Below are positions 26,644-35,310 of a DNA stretch of 48,828 nucleotides, piece by piece. The stretch is from an uncultured Saprospiraceae bacterium. Its GTDB lineage: Bacteria; Bacteroidota; Bacteroidia; Chitinophagales; Saprospiraceae. The notes beneath the pieces are model-generated. The model made no database searches and had not been told where the DNA came from. It worked only from the letters and a program-made list of their open reading frames with translations. How positions within the stretch are numbered: position 1 is the first letter of the stretch; each line of letters starts with the position of its first letter. The position numbers were made by a program, and so were the translations under genes. The stretch lies in contig CALDEM010000024.1 in NCBI GenBank assembly GCA_937942435.1, forward strand, positions 1 to 48,828, read 5' to 3'.

Positions 26644-27714
26644 CTACCAAAATAAAGGTCTTTGTGAAGACGACTTAACGATCGTCTTCAAGTTTCCTAT
26701 ATTTAAGTGAGGCAATTCTCGGCAATCATCGGGATAATCGAATGGAATTTTAAGAGACTCTTCTACCAAAGCATTATCTATAAATACAGAGTCAATCGAA
26801 ACATCTGTGGCATAAAAATAGCCAATTACAGGGCTTGTTGGCTCTATCACATTGATCACATTGCCTCTTAATGTAGCCGGCGGTGGATCAAACAATTCTC
26901 CGGTTATAGAAAGCTGACTTTCTAACACTTGAAAAAAACGGAAGGCTTCTTTCGTGAGAGAATGTTGGAGTACTTTTACAAGATATTTATCGGTATATCG
27001 CTTTCCATCATCTACGATAAAGGCTGCTAATTCGCTACGCTCGTTCCCATTGAAACGATCATCTGATGTAATTCTTACTGTGGGATCTCCTGCCATTTCA
27101 GTGACCCAGCACTCAGCACAACAATCCTTAGGATATGGGATAAACCCACCTGGTACTTTTAATTCAAACCGTTCCGGACTAGTATGTACAACATGTATTC
27201 CAATATTTTCAATTAAGTAAAAATTTTGCTCATCACCAGGGTCTTGAAAATCTACATATACTTCAACACCTACCTCAAAGACTACATCAGATAATGAAGC
27301 AAGCTTTTTAGGCTCTAACCGCAGGGACTGGATAGGAGCCACAGGCATCACTTTCTCAGGTATAGAAATGTACCGTTCTGTATTAGACTCTACAATTAAA
27401 GTATATTCGGATCCAACCTTTGCTTGAAAACTTGGAGATGTGGCATAAACACCTGAGTCCACTTCATCCAATATGACTTGATTACCTTTTTCATCTCTGA
27501 TCCGAACTAAGGCTCCATTGACCTTTTTTGAAAAGTCCTCGAAGATTGATCCAAACTTAGCACTTTTAGATAGACTCACATAGTGAGGTCCTGGGTTAGT
27601 ATCTATACTTCCTTCTACCACTAATACCTGCAAGACTCTCTCGGTTGTAACATCGAGCTCATCTACACATCCAACTAAAGAAAAAACAATTACAAATAGC
27701 GATATCCTCATCAT
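26644..27714 (-). CDS. DUF4249 lipoprotein, copy B (proximal)
   Basis: A 356-aa paralogue of the 25544 gene. The ATG at 27714 overlaps the receptor stop by one base (TGATG), implying translational coupling; an in-frame TTG at 27717 is less likely. The lipobox is SLVGC and the N-terminal 160 residues are nearly the same as copy A. It keeps the Cys cluster as CCAEC and carries a longer C-terminus (NIGNLKTIVKSSSQRPLFW). DUF4249 proteins are thought to be partner lipoproteins of FecA/CirA-like receptors with a carboxypeptidase-regulatory domain; the ligand is not known. Confidence 0.9.
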   Translation of the reverse strand: MMRISLFVIVFSLVGCVDELDVTTERVLQVLVVEGSIDTNPGPHYVSLSKSAKFGSIFEDFSKKVNGALVRIRDEKGNQVILDEVDSGVYATSPSFQAKVGSEYTLIVESNTERYISIPEKVMPVAPIQSLRLEPKKLASLSDVVFEVGVEVYVDFQDPGDEQNFYLIENIGIHVVHTSPERFELKVPGGFIPYPKDCCAECWVTEMAGDPTVRITSDDRFNGNERSELAAFIVDDGKRYTDKYLVKVLQHSLTKEAFRFFQVLESQLSITGELFDPPPATLRGNVINVIEPTSPVIGYFYATDVSIDSVFIDNALVEESLKIPFDYPDDCRELPHLNIGNLKTIVKSSSQRPLFW

Positions 27715-30143
27715 CAAAATTTCATTTTATAACTAAGTGAAGGAAAAGGAATACCTAATGTAGAAAGACGAAAAGCTTGAGGTGGTTGCCCTTCCAAGTC
27801 ATCAAAGAATACAGAGAATGCATTTCTTCTGCCATAAATATTGTAGACAGACAAAATCCAATCTCCATTCAACCATTCTTTTTTAGCACCAAAATTAAAT
27901 GTCATTGCAAAATCCAATCTATGATAATCTGGCACTCTGTTATCATTACGGAGATCAAAGAAAGCGATATTTTGCCCTTGGTAGTCAAACTTGGCTACTG
28001 GATATGAAATCGGCCTGCCTTGGCTATAAGTAAAAATTGAAGACAACTTCATCTTTGGGCCCACTTCATATTCTACAACTGCAGTAAGATCATGCGGCTT
28101 ATCAAAATTAGATGGATACCATGCACCAGCATTTATAGTTTCTTCTTCAAAAAAACCTACAACTCGTCTAAGGCTTCTACTGAACGTATAGCTCAACCAC
28201 CCGGTCAATTGTCCGTCTGTTTTTTTAATGAGCACTTCTGCTCCATATGCCCTACCTATCCCTGCAAGCAGCTCAGTTTCTATATTTTCATTTAAAATCA
28301 GATCAGCACCATCTTTATATTCTGTTACATTGTCAAAGGTCTTATAGTATAGTTCCAGACTTGCTTCATACTGCGACCCTTCTATTCTTTCATTTCCAAA
28401 GTTCATAAAGTAACCCAATGAAAACTGGTCCGCAACTAAAGGCTCTATGTGAAAATCTGAAAGCTTCCATATATCTGTGGGTGCGATCGAAGTTGTATTA
28501 GATATCAATCCCAGATATTGGGCCATTCTGTTATATCCAAACTTCAAAGAATTACGCTCTCCAACTAAGTATCTCATGGAGACGCGAGGTTCGATATTAC
28601 TATAAGAAGCTATTGTCTCACCGTCAGATGCGTCTATAGTTGATTCTACATTGACCAGATCCCTAATCAAAAACGGTGTATAAGTATTATAACTTCCTGG
28701 CCCTACATTTTTAAAAGTAGAATATCGTGCACCATATGAAAGCGCCAACTTACCAAGAGTAATATCATGCTGTAGAAAAAAGTCGATATGCTGTCCTTGT
28801 TCAGAAGATATGACTTCATCATTGACATCAGAGTTATCGTCTAATGGTGCAATCTCCCCAGGATCAATGGTGATTGTCTTTGTGAAAGCGCCGACTGTTA
28901 TACTGTTCTCAGGAGTAATATAATAATCCATTTGCAGGTTAGCACTCTTATCCTCGATACCTGAAGAGTAATCAAAGTTGCCCCCGAATGATAAGTCCTT
29001 AACTGAAAAATCATAGAGACTTGCTGCGAGCCCAGCTTTTATGAACAGCTTTGAGCTTGGAGTATAATTCCAGTTTAGCGTCGCTAATCTATTCTCCCAA
29101 CCAAACTCATTTTCTCCAAGTAAATTAAAATTATCCTTGCTATTATACAATCCAACTTCAAGATTATTTTTATCAGATGCTCTATAGGTGGCGAGCAGAT
29201 TGAAATCATAGAAATCAGTAGCACTATTGCTTAGATCTGGAGTGTTCAAACTGCCCAATATCCAGTTGGCATATGAGACTCTACCGCCTACAAGAACTGA
29301 GAGCTTTTCTTTAATAATTGGCCCACCAGCTGTAAACTTAGATGCGATAGTACCGAGCGCGGCACTACCAGACCATTTGTTAAAATCTCCAGCTTTATAA
29401 TCCATACTAATGATCGATGACGCTCGGCCTCCATATTTAGATGGGACCCCGCCTTTGTAGATGGTTACATTATTGATAAGATCAGAATTGAACGCTGAGA
29501 AAAAACCAAATAGGTGTGAAGGATTATAAATTGGTGCGCCACCTAACAAAATTAAATTTTCGTCTGCACCACCACCACGAACATTGACTCCCGCAGAAGC
29601 CTCACCGACTGATATTACGCCAGGCAACAAAACAAGTGATTTTAATATATCTGTCTCTCCTATAAATGGAGGCAGAGCTTCAATAGCTGCGACTGAAAGC
29701 CGAGATACACCCATCCTGACAGCCTCAAAGTTTTGTTTTCGATCAGAAGCTGATATCACTACTTCTTGTAATCTATCAGAAGAGGGCTCTAACGAAAAAT
29801 CCAATCTTCCTCCACCATTGATATCAAGGATGTATTCTTGAGTTTTGTAACCTATGAATGAGACTCTGATTTTATAAGTACCTACTGGTATCTGTAAAGC
29901 ATAAGCTCCATTTTTATTTGTTGCTCCTCCTATGTTCACTTTGTAAACAAAGATATTGGCTCCTATAAGTTCTTCCCCTGTGTCACCATCTTTTATTTCA
30001 CCCGTTAGTTCACATACACTATCATTTCTTGGTCCATCTGCTATACGTAGTGTGTCTTGCGAAAATAGTGATGCACTATATAGGCTAATAAAAAATAGCA
30101 TCAATAAAAAGGACCTTCCTATATCATATCTCATGCAGCTCAT
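27714..30143 (-). CDS. TonB-dependent receptor with carboxypeptidase-regulatory-like domain
   Basis: An 809-aa outer-membrane receptor. The signal peptide (LLMLFFISLYSASLFSQ) is followed by a CarboxypepD_reg-like domain (about 43-125: LTGEIKDGDTGEELIGANIF, TYKIRVSFIGYKTQEY), a plug domain (about 140-245: ILKSLVLLPGVISVGEASAG, NVRGGGADENLILLGGAPIY, PSKYGGRASSIISMDYK) and a 22-strand-type barrel to the end. The final residues PFPSLSYKMKF end in Phe as usual for barrel assembly. It imports an unknown ligand with DUF4249 proteins as likely partners. It starts 2 nt after the Kelch lipoprotein stop, so the genes are one operon. No SusD is present. Confidence 0.93.
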   Translation of the reverse strand: MSCMRYDIGRSFLLMLFFISLYSASLFSQDTLRIADGPRNDSVCELTGEIKDGDTGEELIGANIFVYKVNIGGATNKNGAYALQIPVGTYKIRVSFIGYKTQEYILDINGGGRLDFSLEPSSDRLQEVVISASDRKQNFEAVRMGVSRLSVAAIEALPPFIGETDILKSLVLLPGVISVGEASAGVNVRGGGADENLILLGGAPIYNPSHLFGFFSAFNSDLINNVTIYKGGVPSKYGGRASSIISMDYKAGDFNKWSGSAALGTIASKFTAGGPIIKEKLSVLVGGRVSYANWILGSLNTPDLSNSATDFYDFNLLATYRASDKNNLEVGLYNSKDNFNLLGENEFGWENRLATLNWNYTPSSKLFIKAGLAASLYDFSVKDLSFGGNFDYSSGIEDKSANLQMDYYITPENSITVGAFTKTITIDPGEIAPLDDNSDVNDEVISSEQGQHIDFFLQHDITLGKLALSYGARYSTFKNVGPGSYNTYTPFLIRDLVNVESTIDASDGETIASYSNIEPRVSMRYLVGERNSLKFGYNRMAQYLGLISNTTSIAPTDIWKLSDFHIEPLVADQFSLGYFMNFGNERIEGSQYEASLELYYKTFDNVTEYKDGADLILNENIETELLAGIGRAYGAEVLIKKTDGQLTGWLSYTFSRSLRRVVGFFEEETINAGAWYPSNFDKPHDLTAVVEYEVGPKMKLSSIFTYSQGRPISYPVAKFDYQGQNIAFFDLRNDNRVPDYHRLDFAMTFNFGAKKEWLNGDWILSVYNIYGRRNAFSVFFDDLEGQPPQAFRLSTLGIPFPSLSYKMKF

Positions 30144-30145
30144 CT

Positions 30146-31615
30146 TTAAAATTGATCAGGTATAAGTTTCCAAATTATCATAGCCTCGTTTGCATTAAAA
30201 GAATTAGACCGAAGCAGATATACATCACTTCCATCTGTCCATGAAAGCGTATTGGAAGCCTTAAAGTCACCTCTGAATATAGTTTTTCGCTTACTAGTAA
30301 GCTCTAAGAGATCTAATTCGGCGACAGCTCTTCTTGAATCAAACAAACCAATAAAGGCTTTATCTCCCACCACTTGAACAAACCCTTCTCTTCCAACTGT
30401 CCCAGGATATGGCCCTACTTGCGACCAAGACTTTGTTATTGGATCAAACTCTGCAATGACATTATCATCTCCTACAAAATAACCCTTACCATTATAAATG
30501 AAAGATATGCTCTCTGATGAACCAAATAAATTTTGACCCTCAATAATCGACCATGTTTTAGTCCGTCGATCATACTCTAGTATACTGGTGTTAGATGAAC
30601 GATTCGCGTCCCTCCCTCCAAATACAAACAATGATTCTTCAAATGCAAAAGCAAAACTATTGTAAAGAGCAAATGGCAAATCACCCTCTTTTTCAATCAC
30701 TCCGTTTTCTATTTTATAAAATTCTGTAGCGATGACAATTCTACCGTTTCTATCTACTGCTCCCGATCCAAAGAAAGGCCAAGAAGCAAAACCACCTACT
30801 AAGCTTCTTCCTTCAAATGGTAGTCGACTCCATTGATTAGTAGACTTATCTAATAAAAATGTCTCGGAGTTCAGATCCATGCTGAACAATCGATCACCCA
30901 AACCAAAAAATGCAAAATCTTCATTCTCCATCATAATGGTTGTGGATACTACATTATCTGTCAGTGGAAACGCCCCTAAGGATTCCCATTTGCCAGATAC
31001 ATATTCAAATGGACGATCAAATGTGTTAGAAGTACCTTGAGAAGAGACCGAAATGTTTTTAAAAGGATCACCACTATTGGAGGGTATCAAAACTGTAATG
31101 ATCGACTCAGCAACTATTTTTACAATCTCAGCTTCTCTGTCTTCAAAAAAGACTTTGGTGTCATTGGTGAAGTTAGCGCCGATGATCATAAGCTCCTCTC
31201 CTATGGCTGCAACAGCGGGAGAAAAATCTGTTATCGCTGGTTTCAATGAAGTAAACAACTGTGGTTCCGAGCGGATCTCTCCATTGCCTGTAAGGACATA
31301 TGCCACTGCCCAATACCGTGTATCAGGTGTCAGTTGTTCATAGGAGCCTACAAATCTACCTGGTACATCTTGTGCACCAAGACTGATGGTTACGGGATTA
31401 GTAAGTGCTTCGTTATCTGCTACGAGAAATCCATGATCTAAAGCATCTATCTGTGTTTGACTGACGATCCTGCCAGTTAAGACAAGTCGTTCGGATGATA
31501 GATATACAACATTTTCTTGTAGAACGACTACGTCATCGGATATAGGTTCTTCGCAGCCATAAAGAATCAAAACTATTAAAAGAATAAGCGCTTGCTTGAT
31601 GTAGTTGGTCGTCAT
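30146..31615 (-). CDS. Surface lipoprotein with fibronectin-like, IPT/TIG and Kelch-type propeller domains
   Basis: A 489-aa lipoprotein (lipobox LILYGC, Cys21). Residues about 40-125 look like a fibronectin-III-like fold (GFLVADNEALTNPVTISLG, LTPDTRYWAVAYV). Residues about 128-210 are an IPT/TIG domain (ITDFSPAVAAIGEELMIIG, NFTNDTKVFFEDREA). The rest is a beta-propeller of Kelch type, with FAFEESLFVFGGRDANRSS, EYDRRTKTWSIIEG and EFDPITKSWSQVGPYPG as blades. It probably sits at the outer membrane as a ligand-binding partner of the receptor. It is the first gene of the Kelch-TonB-DUF4249-DUF4249 operon. Confidence 0.85.
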   Translation of the reverse strand: MTTNYIKQALILLIVLILYGCEEPISDDVVVLQENVVYLSSERLVLTGRIVSQTQIDALDHGFLVADNEALTNPVTISLGAQDVPGRFVGSYEQLTPDTRYWAVAYVLTGNGEIRSEPQLFTSLKPAITDFSPAVAAIGEELMIIGANFTNDTKVFFEDREAEIVKIVAESIITVLIPSNSGDPFKNISVSSQGTSNTFDRPFEYVSGKWESLGAFPLTDNVVSTTIMMENEDFAFFGLGDRLFSMDLNSETFLLDKSTNQWSRLPFEGRSLVGGFASWPFFGSGAVDRNGRIVIATEFYKIENGVIEKEGDLPFALYNSFAFAFEESLFVFGGRDANRSSNTSILEYDRRTKTWSIIEGQNLFGSSESISFIYNGKGYFVGDDNVIAEFDPITKSWSQVGPYPGTVGREGFVQVVGDKAFIGLFDSRRAVAELDLLELTSKRKTIFRGDFKASNTLSWTDGSDVYLLRSNSFNANEAMIIWKLIPDQF

Positions 31616-31672
31616 AAATAATCGTATGCTTTATATAACGCGAGGGGTTCCATTGTTGCTGCTTAGTCAAAG

Positions 31673-31698
31673 AGAGGATATGCTAAGCATCTAATGCT
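31673..31698 (-). promoter_or_regulatory. Near-consensus -7 box with adjoining palindromes upstream of the Kelch-TonB operon
   Basis: TCTCTTTG (31673-31680) is one mismatch from TAnnTTTG, giving a leader of about 50 nt. Immediately upstream are overlapping inverted repeats: ATGCT-t-AGCAT (31680-31690) and AGCAT-tag-ATGCT (31686-31698) share the middle arm. Located between the -33 and -7 positions, they look like an operator for a repressor, or two exclusive hairpins if transcribed. Confidence 0.35.
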
Positions 31699-31791
31699 CG
31701 TTTTATCTATACACTATACATCACTTAAAGCGAGTAATAAGCCTTGTAGGGAGCATATGACAACTCACTCAAGATCTGATAGATACTCATA

Positions 31792-33903
31792 TCAAGAGAT
31801 CCTACCCCAGCTCTGACTGCGATGTTTGATCTTATCTAGGTGAGCCTTTGTTTTGATAAACTCAGGAGCAGCAAGATCTGCATCTTCGGACAGTACTTCC
31901 ATGGCAAAGTGTCGAGCAGTCTGCATGATCTTAGTATCACTTGCGATATTAGCGATCTTCAGATCTAAGACACCACTTTGCTGTGTACCTTCTAAGTCTC
32001 CAGGACCTCTCAACTTCATATCGACCTCAGCTATCTCAAATCCATTGTTAGTCCGACACATCGTCTTGATACGCTCTCTGGCATAGTGAGTCAACCCTGT
32101 ACTCTTGGTCATCAAGATACAATATGATTGCTCCGCACCACGCCCTACTCTACCCCTCAACTGATGTAATTGTGAAAGACCAAACCGAGCTGCATTTTCT
32201 ATGATCATAATAGAAGCATTGGGTACGTTAACACCTACTTCAATGACTGTAGTGGCCACCATAATCTGAGCTCTCCCAGAAGCAAAGCGTTGCATCTCCA
32301 TATCCTTATCGGCAGCCTTCATACGACCGTGGACCACTGCTATCTTATACTCCTCTAATGGAAAATAATTAAGCAATTCCTCATATCCCTGCTGTAGGTT
32401 TTCAAGATCAAGCGTAGCGGACTCTTCGATCAACGGATAGACGATATAGATCTGATGGCCTGCAACTATCTCTTCCTTCATAAACTTTATAATCCGCATC
32501 CGATCTGCCTCTGTCTTATGAAGTGTCTTGATCGCCTTACGACCGGGCGGCAGCTCATCTATTACAGACACATCGAGATCACCATAAGTCGTCATGGCCA
32601 AAGTCCTCGGTATAGGAGTAGCCGTCATCACAAGTATGTGTGGAGGCACATCTTTATTTTTCATCCACAACTTGGCCCTTTGCGCCACACCAAATCTATG
32701 TTGCTCATCTGTAACCGCTAAGCCTAACTTTTTAAACTGTACGGGATCTTCTAAGATGGCATGCGTCCCAATTAGAATATGGATATGGCCATCTTTTAAA
32801 AAACGAAATAGTTCTTTTCTAGTCTTTCCTTTGACTGAGCCTGATAAAAATGCAATATGCAATCCAAGGCCTTTCAAGCTCTGCGTTATCGATTGAAAAT
32901 GTTGCTGCGCCAATATCTCCGTAGGCGCTAAAAGACAAGCCTGATATCCATTGTCTAAAGCAATCAACATGGACATCAGTGCTACAATCGTCTTACCACT
33001 TCCTACATCTCCTTGTAGCAATCTATTCATCTGGATATTGCTACCCATGTCTGCTCTGATCTCTTTGATCACTCTCTTCTGCGCCCCCGTCAACTCGAAT
33101 GGAAGCTTCTCTTTATAAAACCGATTAAAGTAATTTCCAACTTGAGAAAAGACCAGACCTTTTAATTTTAACTCTCGCTGCTTCTTCACTTGAAGGATCC
33201 GCAATTGTAAAAAGAAGAGCTCTTCAAATTTTAATCTGTTGGCAGCGTGGGATCTTTCCGTTTCATTTTGAGGAAAGTGTATCCATCTATATGCTTGATA
33301 CGAAGTACACAACTTAAGTGTCTCCAACACCTTAGGCGGGAGTACTTCTGGAAAGTGATCTGACCTAACAATATTAAATATATTCTGCACGATATTACGT
33401 CTTGCACGCATCCCAATGTTCTTTTTGGTCAGTGCTTCTGTTGAGGCATAAACTGGTAAGAAAGCGCTTTGTTTTTCTGCTTTAGAAGCCAACTCCATCT
33501 CTGGATGTGGGATGCTCCGCTTACCTCGATACACATTGACTTTACCAAAGAGGATATACTCGTGATTGAGCTTTAAAGTATCCGCGATCCACTTTGCTCC
33601 TTGAAACCATGTCAACTCTATAAGCCCCGATGGGTCTTTAAACATGCCTGTAAGCCTCGTACGTCCTCTTCCTTTTACTTTATTGAGTGATATCAAGGTA
33701 CCTTTCAGTTGTACACTGTCACCACCTCTCACATCCTTAAGCAAGACAAAGACTGAGCGGTCATCATATCTAAAGGGAAATATATTGATTAGATCTTCTA
33801 CCGAGCCAACGCCAAGTTCCTTCTTGAGCAGTGCTGCACGCGCTTCGCCAACGCCTTTGACGAATTCTATCTTTTGCTTCAGTGGATTATTAGATACTGG
33901 CAC
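31792..33903 (-). CDS. recG: ATP-dependent DNA helicase RecG
   Basis: A complete 703-aa helicase for replication-fork reversal and branch migration. The N-terminal wedge/OB region (about 60-150, VQLKGTLISLNKVKGRGRTR) precedes helicase motifs: Walker A GDVGSGKT (298-305), the Asp-Glu-x-His motif VTDEQHRFGV, motif III TATPIPRT, and the QLRGRVGRG motif VI. The C-terminal RecG block (DMKLRGPGDLEGTQQSG) is present. The start is GTG at 33903; an exact -7 box ends only 4 nt upstream, so the message should begin at or near the start codon. It is divergent from rbfA. Confidence 0.97.
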   Translation of the reverse strand: MPVSNNPLKQKIEFVKGVGEARAALLKKELGVGSVEDLINIFPFRYDDRSVFVLLKDVRGGDSVQLKGTLISLNKVKGRGRTRLTGMFKDPSGLIELTWFQGAKWIADTLKLNHEYILFGKVNVYRGKRSIPHPEMELASKAEKQSAFLPVYASTEALTKKNIGMRARRNIVQNIFNIVRSDHFPEVLPPKVLETLKLCTSYQAYRWIHFPQNETERSHAANRLKFEELFFLQLRILQVKKQRELKLKGLVFSQVGNYFNRFYKEKLPFELTGAQKRVIKEIRADMGSNIQMNRLLQGDVGSGKTIVALMSMLIALDNGYQACLLAPTEILAQQHFQSITQSLKGLGLHIAFLSGSVKGKTRKELFRFLKDGHIHILIGTHAILEDPVQFKKLGLAVTDEQHRFGVAQRAKLWMKNKDVPPHILVMTATPIPRTLAMTTYGDLDVSVIDELPPGRKAIKTLHKTEADRMRIIKFMKEEIVAGHQIYIVYPLIEESATLDLENLQQGYEELLNYFPLEEYKIAVVHGRMKAADKDMEMQRFASGRAQIMVATTVIEVGVNVPNASIMIIENAARFGLSQLHQLRGRVGRGAEQSYCILMTKSTGLTHYARERIKTMCRTNNGFEIAEVDMKLRGPGDLEGTQQSGVLDLKIANIASDTKIMQTARHFAMEVLSEDADLAAPEFIKTKAHLDKIKHRSQSWGRIS

Positions 33904-33907
33904 ACCT

Positions 33908-33915
33908 CAAATGTA
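33908..33915 (-). promoter_or_regulatory. -7 box of recG, leaderless arrangement
   Basis: TACATTTG on the minus strand is an exact TAnnTTTG match that ends 4 nt before the GTG start of recG. A TTG (33932-33934) lies 16 nt upstream, a little closer than the usual 19-21. Confidence 0.55.
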
Positions 33916-33992
33916 AATCATGAGAACATATCAAGAGGCAGACCTTATCAATTTTATTGTTTTATCAGCATCTAAGAACTTATAATAGCCAA

Positions 33993-34024
33993 TTGGGGTT
34001 ACTATCATCTAATCGTTAACTTTG
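33993..34024 (+). promoter_or_regulatory. Promoter of rbfA, leaderless arrangement
   Basis: TTG (33993-33995), a 21-nt spacer, then TAACTTTG (34017-34024), an exact -7 box. The ATG of rbfA is at 34029, so transcription starting 5-7 nt after the box begins on the start codon itself. Confidence 0.7.
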
Positions 34025-34028
34025 AGAC

Positions 34029-34394
34029 ATGGAGAGTAAAAGACAAAGACAAGTTGGGTCATTGATACAACGCAACTTTAGCGTAGTCTTGCAGCAAGAA
34101 GGCTCATACTTATATGGTACAGAAGCTCTTGTATCTATTACTCATGTGTTGATGTCTCCAGATCTTGGTCTAGCAAAGATTTACGTAAGTGTATGGAATA
34201 CTGAAAACAAACAAGCAGTCGTCTTGCAAATGGAACATGGGAAAGCGCGATTAAAAAAGCTATTATCTGAGCGTATCAGAAAACATGTACGACGTATACC
34301 GTATATTGATTTTTATCTGGATGAGACCTTAGACGAGATAGAAAAAGTTGAGAACCTATTTGATCGTATGAAAGACGAAAAGGACCAAAGCTAA
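34029..34394 (+). CDS. rbfA: Ribosome-binding factor A
   Basis: A 121-aa KH-fold protein that helps mature the 30S subunit (16S rRNA 5' region). It opens with ESKRQRQVGSLIQRNFSVVL, followed by ITHVLMSPDLGLAKIYVSVW and IRKHVRRIPYIDFYLDETLDE, all RbfA hallmarks. Length is normal. The gene is monocistronic, convergent with porD (8 nt apart) and appears to be transcribed without a leader. Confidence 0.95.
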   Translation: MESKRQRQVGSLIQRNFSVVLQQEGSYLYGTEALVSITHVLMSPDLGLAKIYVSVWNTENKQAVVLQMEHGKARLKKLLSERIRKHVRRIPYIDFYLDETLDEIEKVENLFDRMKDEKDQS

Positions 34395-34402
34395 ACCACC
34401 CC

Positions 34403-35308
34403 TTATCTTAGTGCCTTCAACTGATCCACTTGCGACGGATCGATAGACGCCATGACATTATACACTTGACGTTGCTCTGACTTGATGCTATTCTTAAATA
34501 CTTCGAGTATCTCCTGTCTTTTAGAATTACTAAACATCTGTATCACCATAGCATTGCGATAAGTATCACTTACCCTTCCAACATCCTTGATAGCAGAAAG
34601 CATGACAGCTTTGCTCACGTTGATATCCTTGTGCATCTTGTCGAGACCATTGCGATGATAATCATATGCTGATTGCCTAAATCTCTTTACTCGGGGATCC
34701 AAGAGGTTTTCAATCATCCAATATCTGTTGCGATCACTTCCATTAGCAGTCCAGCTTGCATCACCCGTACTTGCAGGGACATTATTAATAATATTCTCCG
34801 CTATCTTAAAATATTGGTCCCCACCCATCGGACTAAAGGTATCATAGTCAAATCCTAAGATGACGTAAGCGTAGAATGTTAGAATCGAAGAAAGGTTATC
34901 CGTAAAGTTAGCAGCGTTAGTAAGTATAGGTCGATCTTCTTCATAAGCGAATGAAACATCCTTGTCTACATGATTAAGCAGTTGACTCGTATAATTACTC
35001 TGGTAGATAGGTCTGCCGGAGCTGATGTATATATCAGCGATAAAAGTGTTGGCACTGGGATCTCTTTTGATGTTGATCTGCATCGAGCACTCTATGCGCT
35101 CCTCAGTTGTAAACTGATCTTCAGTCCAAGGTGTGTTGTTATAAAAGTCTCTAATTTCATTTTCTAATTTCTGAAGTGTACTCTCTGAAGCTGTTGCCAA
35201 GGCTGGGTACTTAACTTGTACGTCCATTGAGAGTTCTTGACTCTGAGTCAATGAAACTACACATAGAATCAAGATTAGTACTAAGAGTGATCTCTTCATT
35301 ATCGTCAT
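34403..35308 (-). CDS. porD: PorD-like T9SS component (DUF4835 family)
   Basis: A 301-aa exported protein with a signal peptide (RSLLVLILILCVVSLTQSQ). The mature start MDVQVKYPALATASESTLQKLENEIRDFYN in pieces, the NKRDPSANTFIADIYISSGRPIYQ-like centre, and YAYVILGFDYDTFSPMGGDQY are what I recall for DUF4835, since linked to T9SS component PorD. It follows coaBC (2 nt between stop and the ATG at 35308; a second ATG at 35299 is a good alternative start). Its location after bamD-rpoZ-coaBC is common in Bacteroidota. The family call is firm; the PorD role is from my knowledge of the family. Confidence 0.8.
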   Translation of the reverse strand: MTIMKRSLLVLILILCVVSLTQSQELSMDVQVKYPALATASESTLQKLENEIRDFYNNTPWTEDQFTTEERIECSMQINIKRDPSANTFIADIYISSGRPIYQSNYTSQLLNHVDKDVSFAYEEDRPILTNAANFTDNLSSILTFYAYVILGFDYDTFSPMGGDQYFKIAENIINNVPASTGDASWTANGSDRNRYWMIENLLDPRVKRFRQSAYDYHRNGLDKMHKDINVSKAVMLSAIKDVGRVSDTYRNAMVIQMFSNSKRQEILEVFKNSIKSEQRQVYNVMASIDPSQVDQLKALR

Positions 35309-35310
35309 TT

